From positions 60,151 through 93,852 of the forward strand of contig MNCI01002335.1 of assembly GCA_015680685.1 (NCBI GenBank): DNA of 33,702 bases. The letters are read 5' to 3'. Origin of the DNA: Gnetum montanum (Eukaryota > Streptophyta > Gnetopsida > Gnetales > Gnetaceae). Under the pieces are notes generated by a model. It did no database searches. It saw only the letters and a list, made by a program, of their open reading frames with translations, and was not told where the DNA came from. Shown in pieces: positions 21,936-33,259 of this stretch (its first letter is position 1; every line of letters starts with the position of its first letter). The translations under genes and the position numbers were made by a program.

Positions 21936-22324
21936 ATCTCGTAGCTAATCTTCCAGTCATTAGCATAACCATTGTTGATTCCAATCAATAAAACCATGCG
22001 TAAACCACAATTATGCATCTCCCCTAATGCCACTGTCACCAGTATCTCTTAAGTCCGGCTCTAGCCCTAATGGATCATTCTCTAGTGGACCTTCTCTTCT
22101 GGGAAGTATTCCTTCATGAGGAATTTCCTCTTCATGAGGTCCTTGCTCTGGCACCGACTCCACAGGGGGACGCTCTTCATCACTACGCTCCTCTTCCTAC
22201 GCTTGCTCCTTAGCTTGCTCGTCTTCTCTATCCCCTTTAGGCACCTAAATATAGAAAAAATATTAGCAAGACAAAACTTGACAACACAATAGGAAAATTT
22301 AGACTTGGTCATAATTAAACTTAC

Positions 22325-23142
22325 TCGCGATGGCCCTGCTTCCGCAGCAAAAGGAAGCTTTTCTAGGCCGACCCACAGGCGCTTCATAATTTCCTCCTCA
22401 GTTAGGTCTGACCACACATCATCTCCTAAGGCAGCTCCAGCCTTCACCTTCCCTTTCTCCACGCTAGTCCAGCGAGGCGGGTTAGGGAAGAATGTAGGGA
22501 TTGTAATCTAGCCTCCAGGGAGAGTCATCTCCCTTTCCGAGGACGCACTTACAGTCACCTGCTCTTCGAACTTCTTGAAGGATTCGGATGCTCCAATGAC
22601 GTCAAGGAAGACTTGCAAGAATTGAGCTTTGATAGTAGAATCGCGGTAAAGTTTACGATAAGCGATGCTTTCTCGCTTATACAAATGTTTGTGGTCCTTT
22701 TTCTTCTACCCCCACTCTTGCACACTTGCACAGTAATCCCTCCAATCCTGGCTTTTCTGAGCTAGGAGCTCTATTTGCATCCGCTGCTCTACCAACGCCC
22801 GACTGGTTTGCACACTATTTTTCATGGCGGTCCAATAATAGGAGTAGTCAATAACAGCAGTACGCCAGTCCTCATTGCCCGTCTCCCGCGCCTGTAGGAA
22901 TTCGTATCGTGACTTCAGATCTTCGACCTCTTTGGTCAGAGACTCAATCTTCTGATCTGACCTCTGCAGCCTTTTCTAGAGGTTTTCATTCACGCTTTTA
23001 CTCTCCCATAAGGAGCGAGTCGAGCGTAACGCACATTTACGCATTTCCTCATAAATGTGATGTGGCATGATCGCCCAATCCGATGGAGGCTCCACTGTGT
23101 CCAAATCAATGGGCTCCGTTGGGTCCCATCGAAGGCGAGCTC
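22325..23142 (-). other. Exon 7 of the antisense gene (coiled-coil region)
   Basis: 273 codons in one frame with three TAGs. It opens with RLRWDPTEPIDLDTVEPPSDW, then a heptad-like stretch rich in E, K, L and Q (about 22990-22840, SDQKIESLTKEVEDLKSRYE), then aromatic segments DYSYYWTAMKN and DWRDYCASVQEWG, and a final part with PTFFPNPPRW and a DLTEEEIMKRLWVGLE helix. The coiled coil suggests self-association. No family is recognised. Confidence 0.6.
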
Positions 23143-23729
23143 CTAACAGCAAACATTATCATTGTATATGACACATTACTACTACATAACAAAATAAACC
23201 TTTTATAGCTACAACGTACCAGCTTCAGCATCGACGCGCTCGATCATATCATTGACAACGCCTTCCATGAAGGCGAACTTGTCAAGAAAGTCTCTCCACG
23301 CTCTGCTCACAGCGACGGACGTGGATGCATCCCCTTCTCCTGTAGCGTAGTTAAGTTAGAAACTCTAAGTGTTAACAGAATTCTGCAAAATTTCCAATAC
23401 GCTCATTACCTCTACCAGCAACAGTGGCAACCTCACCAACATCTTCGGCCTCCTTCTCCTCTTCACGCACATGAGTCTGTGCATCGCTGGTTCCAACAGC
23501 TGGGGCCTCCTCACGCACAAGGGTCTGTGTGCGGCTCCCTCTAATAGCTGGGGCCTCTTTTTCTAAAACTGGGGCCCCTTTCCCACGACTCAGTATCACT
23601 GCCCCTGTTTCAGGGGTCAGCTGCTCCGTAATTTTCACTGGTCATATCACAATACTCTTAATATATCATTCCAAATATTCTAAGTAAACATTGCGTAATA
23701 CAGCTTTCAATATATTTCTTCACACTTAC

Positions 23730-24779
23730 CAGGCGGAGGTTTACTCTGCTGAACTCTGACCTCCACAGCTCGACCTACGCCACTCCCAGGCTCCACAGAG
23801 GCCTTGCTTATACAAAGCCTTTTACGCCGAGCTGCAGGTTCTACAATTTCCGCCGCCAAGCATTTCCCTCGTGAGGCATCGCCAGTGTAAGTAGGCATTA
23901 TCCCGCCTACACTGTCGAGGCCTCGCACTTGAGGCACCGCCAAACCCTTGGTCGTTATCGACAGAGACTCTCCAATCCCTTCTGAAGGATCCTGCCCACA
24001 GGTAGTGCTGAGGATATGTGTAATCCAAGTTTTGGATAGCTGGTCTCGATCTTGTTGCACCCAGACCCCATTCCTTTGGACGACCAAAAACTCAGCAAGA
24101 CGCCGAAGGCAAGCTATGAAGAAGGCGTAATGCACATTGAAATGAGAATCGAGCTTCTTACAAAGCCTGATCATCTCAATGCGTAGTCCCGCAGCAAAAT
24201 AGCTTGCCCAATTAAACTGGGTCCCTTCTTCCAGAACCTCCCGCATAATACGAGTCTGCTCTATGGAAAAGAACTTCCCTTGCGAGAGCATTTTTGGGAA
24301 AGTCCGGGCCCGGAAAAGGGGATAAACTATCTTGGCGACTCCTAGTTTGATTCTTTCATAAGGAATCCCTTTAGGCTCCTTCTTGACCCCTACCCACTCC
24401 TCTAGCCACTTATGGTAGTCGAGACTCCTCTTCGCCTTCTCGTCCATGGGAATGCCGTCAGAGGGGATGCCGAAGAGGTCTGCAAAGAGCTGAGCATCAA
24501 TGTCAAAACTTACACGTACGTTATGCACGCGCGTGCAAAAGCGCTCAGCCTTTTCACTGAAGGAGTTGACAAGGGTTAGCATTTCGCTGACAGGGACATT
24601 AGGGGTCGTGGCTAAAAATAAATGCATTAGCCTCGCTTCCTGTATCTTGGAGACTACCGCAACTAGGGCTGCCGCGTGGCCGAGCCAGCGTTGTGCATCC
24701 TTGATGTCGCCGTAGCAGAAGAGAACAGTATTCGCCTCGCGGTTGGAAAGTGTAAGGGTAATCTCCCGGGATTCCCTGA
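23730..24779 (-). other. Exon 4 of the antisense gene (main globular region)
   Basis: 350 codons with no stop, by far the best-kept exon. Segments include REANTVLFCYGDIKDAQRWL, TRVHNVRVSFDIDAQLFADL followed by FGIP, YHKWLEEWVGV, and FNWASYFAAGLRIEMIRLCK. The pattern of a VSFD...LFGIP strand-turn followed by helices with Trp weakly resembles the putative plant transposon protein domain found beside gypsy elements. This is a guess from pattern. The C-terminal third is basic and low in complexity, and exon 5 continues as an E/A-rich linker with TQT.VREEAPAV repeats. Confidence 0.6.
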
Positions 24780-26230
24780 CTGAACAACGTAAGACACAGG
24801 TCAAACGAAAACAATATTACGCAATGTTCACAATTCACAACTACACCACGCAACAATAGAATATGCAGTAGTTTTACCATGTCCAAATGAAAAAGGAAAT
24901 GGAGGAAGGTTCCTCTACACGTCCTCAATGGTAAGGGGTGGATCCAAGGTCCAATCATCATGTAGCCACCCAAGATTCTGGCAATTCTCGAAAGCGTCAG
25001 CATAGCGGGTGGAGTAATCATGAATGTCGAAGCTAATCTGCCCCATCACATCGGCGCATACGTTGCTAGTTGAGGTAAACGCCTTTATTGCCATTTCGGT
25101 CCATGACAACGTATCACCATCTCCTACTAACCTGTTCTCATGAATAAAAAACCTGTACCATACCACATAGATTTATCTTGCGCTTTACAAAACTTAGACA
25201 ACAAACATATAACAAAAATACAGTCAACAAAACTACTTACCTGCCTGAATAATACACAGTGCCTACTGGGTTCTAGAAGTAGGTTGAGACGTGGCAAGAC
25301 ACAAATAGAGTGTTATAGGCATGGTAACAACTAAACTGGGCCATCTCCCAGATCCAGCCTAAACACCTCAAACCTCGGGCGCTAAGTTCTCAGTCCTCGG
25401 GACGACTAGTATCAATGGCTCCGTCTGTCAAGAAAGCCAGAATCCCCTGCGCGGAACCCACTAACAGGTGCTCCAGAATGGCACCGGCAATATCGCCTGA
25501 CAAATTAGACCATATAATAACGCTATAGTTGCACAGTAAGAACTGCAGAAACTCCAGCGCACCCTTTCGAAATCATATGGCCTTCCCATGCAACTGAGTT
25601 TGCGGAGGAGGGACATTAGCCACGATCGGGCTTATACAGCACAAAACCCCAACAATATCCAAGACGATCAAAACAGGTTTTAGCATAACACTGTACAGAA
25701 AATGCAATACATAGATCAACATCTAGATTCACATTTGCATGATTAAATACAGAAAACCTACAAATTACGCGTAGATATCCATGCCGAAATCGCCAAAACC
25801 CTTACAACAGCGCAAGGTTTGTCCCTGACAACGGCGATAGACGCAATTCCCTTTAAACCCTCGTCTTAACGCGAGGTCCCTAGTCTAAAACCCTTATTTA
25901 TGCGAGTGACGCTACAACAATAAACACTACTAGAATAACACAAATACGCAAGAGATGGCCTACCGGTTCAAGGGCGTAGGGTCCCTTACTTCGACCACTA
26001 CCTGGGAAGCGCGCTCCAAATTCTCTTGCACCTCGTCGATCTTAGCCAATTTCGTGTTCTTCCTTTTCATTTTAGGCGCCATTGTCACAGCTTCAAAACC
26101 TTCACAGCTTCACACGTTCACGCCTTTGCAAATTACACGTTCCAACCTTCTGCTCCTCTCTCTCGCTTCGTAACAGTTAGGAATTTGAATTCGCGACAGC
26201 CAGCAGCCCGTTCTCACCGAAAACTACTTA

Positions 26231-26240
26231 CTTATATGCG
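26231..26240 (-). promoter_or_regulatory. TATA-like box of the antisense gene
   Basis: Minus strand CGCATATAAG lies about 150 bases upstream of the ATG at 26082, leaving room for a leader of about 120 bases. No other in-frame ATG interrupts the first exon. Prediction from position and sequence only. Confidence 0.4.
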
Positions 26241-26486
26241 AGAATCACCGACTTGATATCCAATTTCAACAGCACTTTCCTAAAACGGAACCTGAAAATC
26301 AAGGTATTAATGCAGTAGATATCGCATGCGCCATTGTCCAAAATGACGTTAAACTACCACATCTTATCACCTCGTAATCGAGTAACATTAATTACAGCCT
26401 GTTTACAATATTCAAAATTCAGTTAGCTTTCCACGTTCGACAACATCACGTCATGCTAATCATTTACGCATTTGGCGATTTTGCAG

Positions 26487-29400
26487 GACGGTCGGCAAAT
26501 GGACGCAACATTTTCAGCACCTCTAGCTTTGATAGGCCCATACGGGAAGGTAGTTAGGCAATTCGACCCTACGCTAGTAGAAATTAATCCTCCCTTTGAC
26601 GACGTAACCATAGCCACGTCGAAAACATCCCTAGAATGGCCAGAACAGTCAACGCGCATGCTAGACCTGGAGGGTGGGGACATAACCGAAGACCCCCTCA
26701 ATGAGGTTTCTATTGTTACGCATAAAGGTGAGGTCAAAATGCTTAAGGTTAGTTCTTTACTAGACCAGAAAATGCACGATTCTATAAAACAGGTCCTGCA
26801 AGAGAACATTACGGTATTTGCATGGTCATACGAGGATATGCCAGGGCTAGATCCCAGGTTAATTCAACATAACATAATCTTAGACCCACAGATCAAAGCA
26901 ATTAGGCAAAAGGTACGAAAAATCAAACTAGAGATTGCGCTAGCCATGCGTGATGAGATCACCAAACTGTATCAGGCTGGTTTCATCCGCGCGGTCGATT
27001 ACTCGGATTGGGTATCTAACATTGTAGTCGTCCCAAAGAAGACCGGAAGCATACGCATCTACATAGACTTCCGAGACTTAAACAAGGCCACAATCAAGGA
27101 TAACTTCCCATTACCGAGTATCGACCAACTAGTCGATACGACAGCTGGGCATGCGCTTCTGTCCTTCATGGATGGCTTTTCGGGCTATAACCAAATTCGC
27201 ATCAACCCAGAACATTAATTAACCACAACGTTCATGATGCCCTGGGGCATCTTTTGCTACACTATGATGCCTTTTGGCCTGAAAAACGCTGGAGCAACGT
27301 ATCAACGAGCCATGACATACATCTTTAGCGATTACCTCTTAGGGAAACTGAATGATTATGTTGACAATATAGCGGTTAAGTCTTTAAAGTCAGAAGATCA
27401 TTCGGAAGACCTGGAGTTAGTCCTCAAAAGATGCTCCAAATACGAGCTCCGGCTTAACCCAAAGAAGTGCGTATTTGGAGTCAAAACCGGATGCATGCTG
27501 GGGTTTGTGGTGTCCGAAGCCGGCATATAGGTTGACCCTGATAAGGTCAAAGCCATTGTCGAGTTAATGCCTCCTACAGACCTCAAGCAATTACACAGGT
27601 TACAAGGACGATTACAGTTTATCCGCCGGTTCATCTCGAGATTAACTGACAAGCTACACCCTATGCAACATTTGCTTAAAAAGGGGGTTAATTTCGAATG
27701 GACGGACGATTGCCAGTGTGCGTTTGACAGCCTAAAACAGGAACTCCAATGCTTACCAACGGTTTTCCCACCACAAAGGGACCTACCATTTTATGTTTAC
27801 CTCGTAACTTTGGACGTAGTGTTAGCAGCATTACTCTGTCAAAGGAGGGATGATGGGTCGAAAGTGCCAATCTACTACTTGAGTCGTGCTCTATGTGCGT
27901 ACGAAACGAGGTACAACGAAGTAGAGCGTAATTGCCAAGCATTAGTATTTACGCTAAAAAAGTGTAGACATTATCTTTTCCGTAGCCAAGTTAACATCAT
28001 CTATAAAAATAACGTCCTTAGGGCCATTACGCACAACCTATACGAAAGTAGCAAAATAGCTCGTTGGAAGGCTATCACGGCAGAATTTGATCTGCATTAT
28101 ATTGGCCAATCTTCTACGAAAGGCCAAGCGATAGTTGACCAGTTAGTAACGTCACCCATTAACAATCAGGCAACTATAGAGCCTAAGTTTCCAAACGAAC
28201 ATGTACATAGTTTAAGCCTTGTCTTGACAGGCCCCGAGGCGACGTTGTATTTCGATGGAGCTTCAACTGCCAGAGGTGGCAGTACTGCCACTGTTATTAC
28301 GCTATCACCTGAGGATGTGCGTCTTCACGCTTATCGCTTGACCTTCCCCTGTACGAACAATGTGGCAGAGTACGAGGGGCTCCTCAGGGGATTAATAGCT
28401 GTAAGCGAACTAAATGTTCGACACTTGGCAGTTAGGGGTGATTCGATGCTCGTCATCAATCAAATCACAAGAGTCTACGCCTGCAAGACTGCACATTTGC
28501 AGCCCTACTGCGATATGGCTAAAGATCTTCTGAAGCGGTTCACGACGATCGATGCCCAACACGTGCCACGGAACAATAACACATTGGCCGATGCACTGGC
28601 TACTTTGGCCTTAAACGTGCCCTCACATCTACTCGACACTTGTCCTGCGTTAATAACAGATTGTACAGGTCCTATCATTCAGGCGGCGCACATGTCTTCT
28701 CTTCTCAAAGAAAGCACACCAGAATGGTACGACAAAATTAAAACTTACCTACTACAGGGCGAGCTACCGCCTGAATTGACATGCGCGCAGAAAGATGCGA
28801 TCCGCAAGTGGGCTAGGCAATACGTCATCATAGGAGATAGTACTCTTTGTAGATGCTCTTTTGATGGCGTGCTGCTTACTTGCATCGACCAAAACCAAGC
28901 GCAACATATAGTTGGCGAAGTTCACGAGGGACTATGCGGAGGACACGTAGCACCACGGACTATGGCTCTAAAAATCTGTCGCCTAGGATACTACTGGCCA
29001 CGCATGGAAAAGGATTGCCTGACAAAGGTTAAAACTTGTGACACATGTCAGCGTCACGCAAATCTTATGCACGTGTCACCTACAGAGTTACATACAACTC
29101 AGATAACATGGCTATTTCAACGATGGGGACTAGACATCATAGGTCCCATCACACCGAATTCTTCCGCAGGTCATAGCTTCATAATCACCGCTACTGAGTA
29201 TTTTACGAAGTGGGTAGAGGCTGTTCCTTTACGGAAGATCACATCTCAACAGATTTGCCATTTTATCCTAGACAATATAGTAACCAGATTTGGTCTCCCG
29301 ATGACTATCGTGATCAACAATGGGCCGCAGTTTAGTAGTACGGAAACCAAATCCTTCTGTGATAGCCTTGGTATTAGACAATCTTTTTCCTCGCCCTACT

Positions 29401-29966
29401 ACCCGCAAGTGAATGGTCAAGCTGAAGCAACAAATAAAGTCATCATCAATCTGCTCAAGAAAATGCTCGACAGCAACAAGAGACGGTGGCACGAAAAAAT
29501 CCTCTATGTGCTATGGGCGTATCGTACTACATGCAGGACGGCTACAGATAGTACGCCCTACAGCCTATTCTATGGGTCTGAAGCAGTGCTGCCTCTCGAG
29601 TTGCAAATTCCTTCTCTAAGAATGGTCCTCTCCACGATTATAAATGAGGCTCAACACACCGAGTCTCGGATCATGGATTTGGATTCAGTGGAAGAGAAGC
29701 GAATACAGACGCTTGATACAATTGAAAAGTATCAAGACAAGCAGAGGCAGAAACATCATCACAATCTTCAGCAGCGTCCAATCAAGAAGGGAGATTTAGT
29801 TCTCAAGGCCGTTCGCGAACCAGTAGGCAAATTCTCTGCAAACTGGGAAGGCCCTTTCTTGGTGATTGATGCGTACAGCAATGGAGCATTCAAGTTAGCG
29901 GATGTTGACGGCAACAAGTTGCCAAACCCTATCAATCATATATATCTGAAGCAGTACTACATATAG
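26487..29966 (+). pseudogene. pol: pol of element 3: RT, RNase H, archaeal-type RNase H, integrase
   Basis: A single frame of 1160 codons broken only by TAA 27216-27218 and TAG 27528-27530. RT (about 26900-27500) has YSDWVSNIVVVPKK, FRDLNKATIKDNFPLP, the first catalytic Asp in LSFMDGFSGYNQI, PFGLKNAGATYQR, but YVDN at 27357-27368 instead of YVDD. The classical RNase H (about 27780-28000) ends with YETRYNEVERNCQALVF. A second RNase H (about 28235-28620) has YFDGAS, NNVAEYEGLLRGL, GDSMLVI and ADALATLA with all acidic residues kept, marking the Tat lineage. Integrase has the HHCC finger (HEGLCGGH...CDTCQRH), GLDIIGP, then INNG where TDNG is expected, and Glu in GQAEATNK. It ends with a GP[YF]-type tail and no chromodomain. 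RT and integrase are inactive as written. Confidence 0.9.
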
Positions 29967-29992
29967 TTGCATCTCTAGTGTATATATCAGGT

Positions 29993-30535
29993 ATGGCCAC
30001 CATCGTCCGCTACGACGCTAAACTGGCAACAATCGTCCGCTACGATGCTAAACTGGCAACAAACGTCCGCTATGACGTAAAATTGGCACATTCTTCACGC
30101 GTCCGCCACGACGCTAAACTGGTACTGACTGTCCGCCACGACGTAAAACTGGCAAGTTGTAACCATCCGCTATGACGTAAAACTGGCAATGTTGTACAGG
30201 TCCACCAAGACGAAAAACTGGCATCTTTTGCACGCGTGCGCCACGACGCTAAACTGGCACCGACTGTCCGTCATGACATAAAACTGACAAAGGTAAGTAA
30301 CCGTCTGCTGAGACGTAAAACCAGCACAGACTTGTCCTTGGGTCATGACATAAAACTGACATCCACAGCACGGTCTGCTGAGACCTTAAATCAGCCTCGC
30401 CATCATCCGCTACAATGTAAAACTAGCGTTTTTCGGTCCACCCGGACTTTAAACTGGGACCATGGTCTACTGAGACTTAAAATCAGCAATGACAATCTCC
30501 TAGGACTTAAAACTGGGGCTCACAAACTGCTCTCA
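29993..30535 (+). repeat. 30-bp minisatellite downstream of pol (array 2)
   Basis: The first units are in exact 30-bp register (ATCGTCCGCTACGACGCTAA plus ACTGGCAACA). Later units diverge in length and end. A frame reads as VRYDAKLA repeats but is a by-product of the period. Tandem repeats in the 3' untranslated region are typical of Tat elements. The core resembles array 1 at 21548-21772 (16 of 21 bases in a unit-to-unit comparison). Confidence 0.85.
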
Positions 30536-31665
30536 TGCAACTCAAGCGAGCGTGATTATCTCTATGCAGCTGCAACATACATGGGATGGGACGTTGGGAC
30601 AGTCCCAGCATTACTACCCCACCGGCATCCTACTGATTCCTCAGATGTGCCGAAGGGCATACTACTGACCCCTCGGAGATATCGTTACCGCGTTTATTCC
30701 AGCGGTGGTACCTCTGAGAGGTTAGTTTCGCCGTCCAGAGCCCCGAAGGCGTGCACATCAACTACGGCTTTGGGGATCTCCGCTCATCATCGCTATCAGG
30801 CCCTGGCTTCACAAATTCATCTGGCTGGTTCTTTGCATAACCAGTCAGATGCGCTGAGTCTAATGTTCTTTGGCGGCGATATGCTGGGCCGAGCGTTAAG
30901 GGTGAAAACTCAGGCCTCGTGCTACAATTCCTCCTTCATGGCCCGATCACTTCATCTTGCCTCTAATAGCACTTGTTTCAACAACCTCACCTCCAGTTCG
31001 CATGGACAATGGTATCCTCTGTTTCTTTCTTTGGTTGCAGGTTACTTGCTTCGAGGATGTCATTCAAAGATGCGTTCATCTGAGCGGTGAAGTACAAACA
31101 GCGTTCTGAAATAGCTGCTCCGGTTAGCTTGTCCATTTAGAAGTGCATCCCTTTTCCCCTTTGTGACCCTACCCTTGGCTCTTAATCTGCTTCATCTCTA
31201 CCATCTGCTTCCTGTTTATGAAATCTACGCGTGCAGCACCCGTTTTCCGCACTCGCATTACCATCAAGTCCACAAACTGGCGTAGCGCAATTAAATGTCA
31301 TAGCAGAGATATCGCAGAAGCGACGCACTATGCTCCTTTTGCAAGCATTCCTGCTATAGTCTGTAATAGAGAAATCTCAGACTGATGCGCCATGCTCGTC
31401 TGAAAGCATTCTTGTTAATATAAGTATGCATACGTTTCTGTGTGTTCAATGAGCGTATTCCATACTTTTGCCATCCTAACTCATTTGAGTCTTCCCCGAA
31501 CCTATTTCCTGCCAAATCATCTTATCTCCCATACCCTCCATCCTTGCTCTTCTATGTTGACAGGGCAAAACTTGAGTGGCCATTGATGGACATTGTTGGT
31601 ACTTTTACCAATCTAGTGTTTCGTATTCTTTGTCGACGTCTTTCGGGCAGGCCCTCTAACCGTCA
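30536..31665 (+). other. Element 3 3' untranslated region
   Basis: There is no recognisable protein. A long open frame that starts in the minisatellite runs to 31090 but shows no known motif. This segment fills the space between array 2 and the purine tract. Confidence 0.5.
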
Positions 31666-31680
31666 ACAAAGAGGGGCTAT
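31666..31680 (+). other. Polypurine tract of element 3
   Basis: CAAAGAGGGGCTAT directly before the 3' LTR at 31681; AAAGAGGGG is the purine core used to prime plus-strand DNA. Confidence 0.7.
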
Positions 31681-33259
31681 TGAAACACCGTGAAAATTGC
31701 TATTCGGCCTTAGGCAAAGATTCGCGATTCAGGCAAGAATACATGACCGAATTCCAGAAGGGAGAACAAGGCAGAGTAAGGCAAAGAGACGCGTAGCATC
31801 AAGTCTTCGATTTCCTTTGTAGATTTCCAACATCACTAGGTTTTATCTTTGTACGCTATATCACGCGACGTAGCGTAATGATGCTTAGCATGATTCTGTT
31901 CAACATAGTCTAGTATCAGAAGGCAACTTACTTCGGGATATAGAGAGGCTTAAGCAGCGTAATATGCGACTTATCATATATTTTGCTAAGTCTTTTGTCC
32001 AAGGCCGAGTTTACGCTCTGTCACGCACGGTAGCGTAATGAGCTTCGAAAAAGTCAAAGAAAGTCCAGAAGAAGCACAACAGATCAACTCTTTTTCCTTT
32101 TCTTGCAGACAGATCACCTTACGCTCGTTACGCAACGCAGCGTATCTCAGCGTAATGCATCGGCAAGCTAATCGTCGTTTACGCTTCACTATGCTCGGTG
32201 GCATAAGCGAGCATAAAACAGCTTAAATCCATTGTTTTCATGCTTTGTTACGCTCTTGCACGCGACGCAACGCGAATGAGCGTAATATAGCCCAAAGTCA
32301 GCTGAGACATGCCCGACGCACATCTGTTATTCACGCGCACAATACGCAAATGAGCGTATTGTGCGTGATCATAAAGTTCAACACAAAGCTGGTTAGGTTA
32401 ACAACATTTCGAAAGGTTTGAAACACGTGTCATCACGGCCAGACCTTCTCCACACATCGTCAAACCTATAAATACTTCAGTTAGCAAAAACATACGAAGA
32501 GACAAACAAAAAGAACACAGAGACAAAAAAAGAAGAAGAGAGAGCAACACTTTGGCAACTTTTGACAGCATCACCTTCTAACAGAGACAGAGCATATTTC
32601 GCTTGAGCATTGACAGCAGGAGCGATTACCCCTTTGGCGAAGACACAACTTTCTCCATTGGTGATCGTCGACAGTTTCGAGCAAAGACTACCTAAGGCAA
32701 AAGGAGCAGATCAGAGATCAAGAGATCATCTGGTGTGGTTTGTGAGTTTCTATTGGTCAGAAGCAGTTGATCAATAGACGTCAGAACTTGACCTTCCTTG
32801 CATCCCATCTCTGGCCTATGAGGTAGATCGGACTCCATTCTGTATTTCTGCTTAGACAATTTTCCTTGTTATTTTGTGTCTGCTTCACATAAGGCAATCG
32901 GGGTCTCCCCAGTGTAACGTGATATACCAAATATTCATTTTTTGGGTCAAAGCCATAGATCTTGAAAGCACGTGTTTCTCTCGCGTCTGATTCTCTTTAC
33001 CGTGTTAGCGTTATCGTCGTTATAATTCATCTGCATCGTTTTTCTCTCATTTTGCGATCCGTCGAATCAAATCGTTCCACGCAACATCCATAATCTCCAT
33101 CGATTTACTGATTAGTAAGTCCCTGTCTGATCGACAAGACCGTTCAGGGCGCCGCGGATTCGTTTTTCCAGCATAGCCCTCACACGGATCCGTGGTCAAA
33201 ACTGTGTACACAGAGTTTTGTTTGGTATTTTCCAGCTACCGACATTTTCCGTCGTTACA
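31681..33259 (+). repeat. Element 3 3' LTR
   Basis: 1579 bp, homologous along its length to 15707-17283. It keeps the TATA box (32466-32473) and a perfect 12-bp inverted repeat (32336-32365). Confidence 0.9.

Larger units (their letters stand above)
22011..26082 (-). pseudogene. Eight-exon antisense gene inside element 3, unknown function
   Basis: Minus-strand exons by my reading: 26082-26002, 25593-25241, 25152-24878, 24779-23730, 23637-23410, 23339-23220, 23142-22325, 22244-22011. All seven introns are GT-AG and every phase agrees, giving 1053 codons including the final TAA. Donors such as CAG|GTAAGT (25241) and CGA|GTAAGT (22325) are near-perfect. The N-terminus MAPKMKRKNTK is basic like a nuclear signal; exon 4 is a 350-codon globular region; exon 7 has a coiled coil; exon 8 is acidic. 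Eight in-frame stops occur (25575 TGA, 25392 TGA, 25275 TAG, 24917 TAG, 22978 TAG, 22708 TAG, 22510 TAG, 22199 TAG), none TAA, and no frameshift. The exon 1/2 junction is the least certain: a donor at CG|GTAGGC (intron starting about 25966) with an acceptor near 25698 also keeps frame. It may be captured host cargo or an element-encoded accessory protein; exon 4 weakly recalls plant transposon-associated proteins. Confidence 0.7.
21321..26486 (+). other. Predicted sense-strand intron between protease and RT
   Basis: Donor ATG|GTATTT at 21320/21321 and acceptor GATTTTGCAG|GAC at 26486/26487. Splicing would join protease and pol in the same frame (phase 0; length 5166 bp, a multiple of three). 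The interval is closed by stops in all sense frames. Ogre elements are known to splice an intron at this place, but theirs are usually far shorter. The donor is only a moderate match to consensus, so its exact position could differ. Confidence 0.6.
15707..33259 (+). mobile_element. Element 3: Tat/Ogre-like Ty3/gypsy retrotransposon with antisense gene
   Basis: 17,553 bp with TGAAACACC...GTTACA-ended LTRs and a near-perfect 5-bp duplication. Order on the plus strand: LTR, primer site, gag, protease, a predicted long intron, RT, RNase H, archaeal-type RNase H, integrase without chromodomain, a minisatellite-rich 3' region, purine tract, LTR. The second RNase H and the repeat-rich 3' region are hallmarks of the Tat lineage. 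An intron between protease and RT is known from Ogre elements. Unusually, that interval holds a multi-exon gene on the opposite strand (22011-26082). In the first 120 aligned LTR bases, 8 differ, six of them transitions. All coding parts carry disabling changes. Confidence 0.9.

Noticed and set aside
30236-31090. 284-codon plus-strand open frame after pol
   Set aside because: The first third is minisatellite and the rest has no motif or coding-like composition; treated as 3' untranslated sequence.
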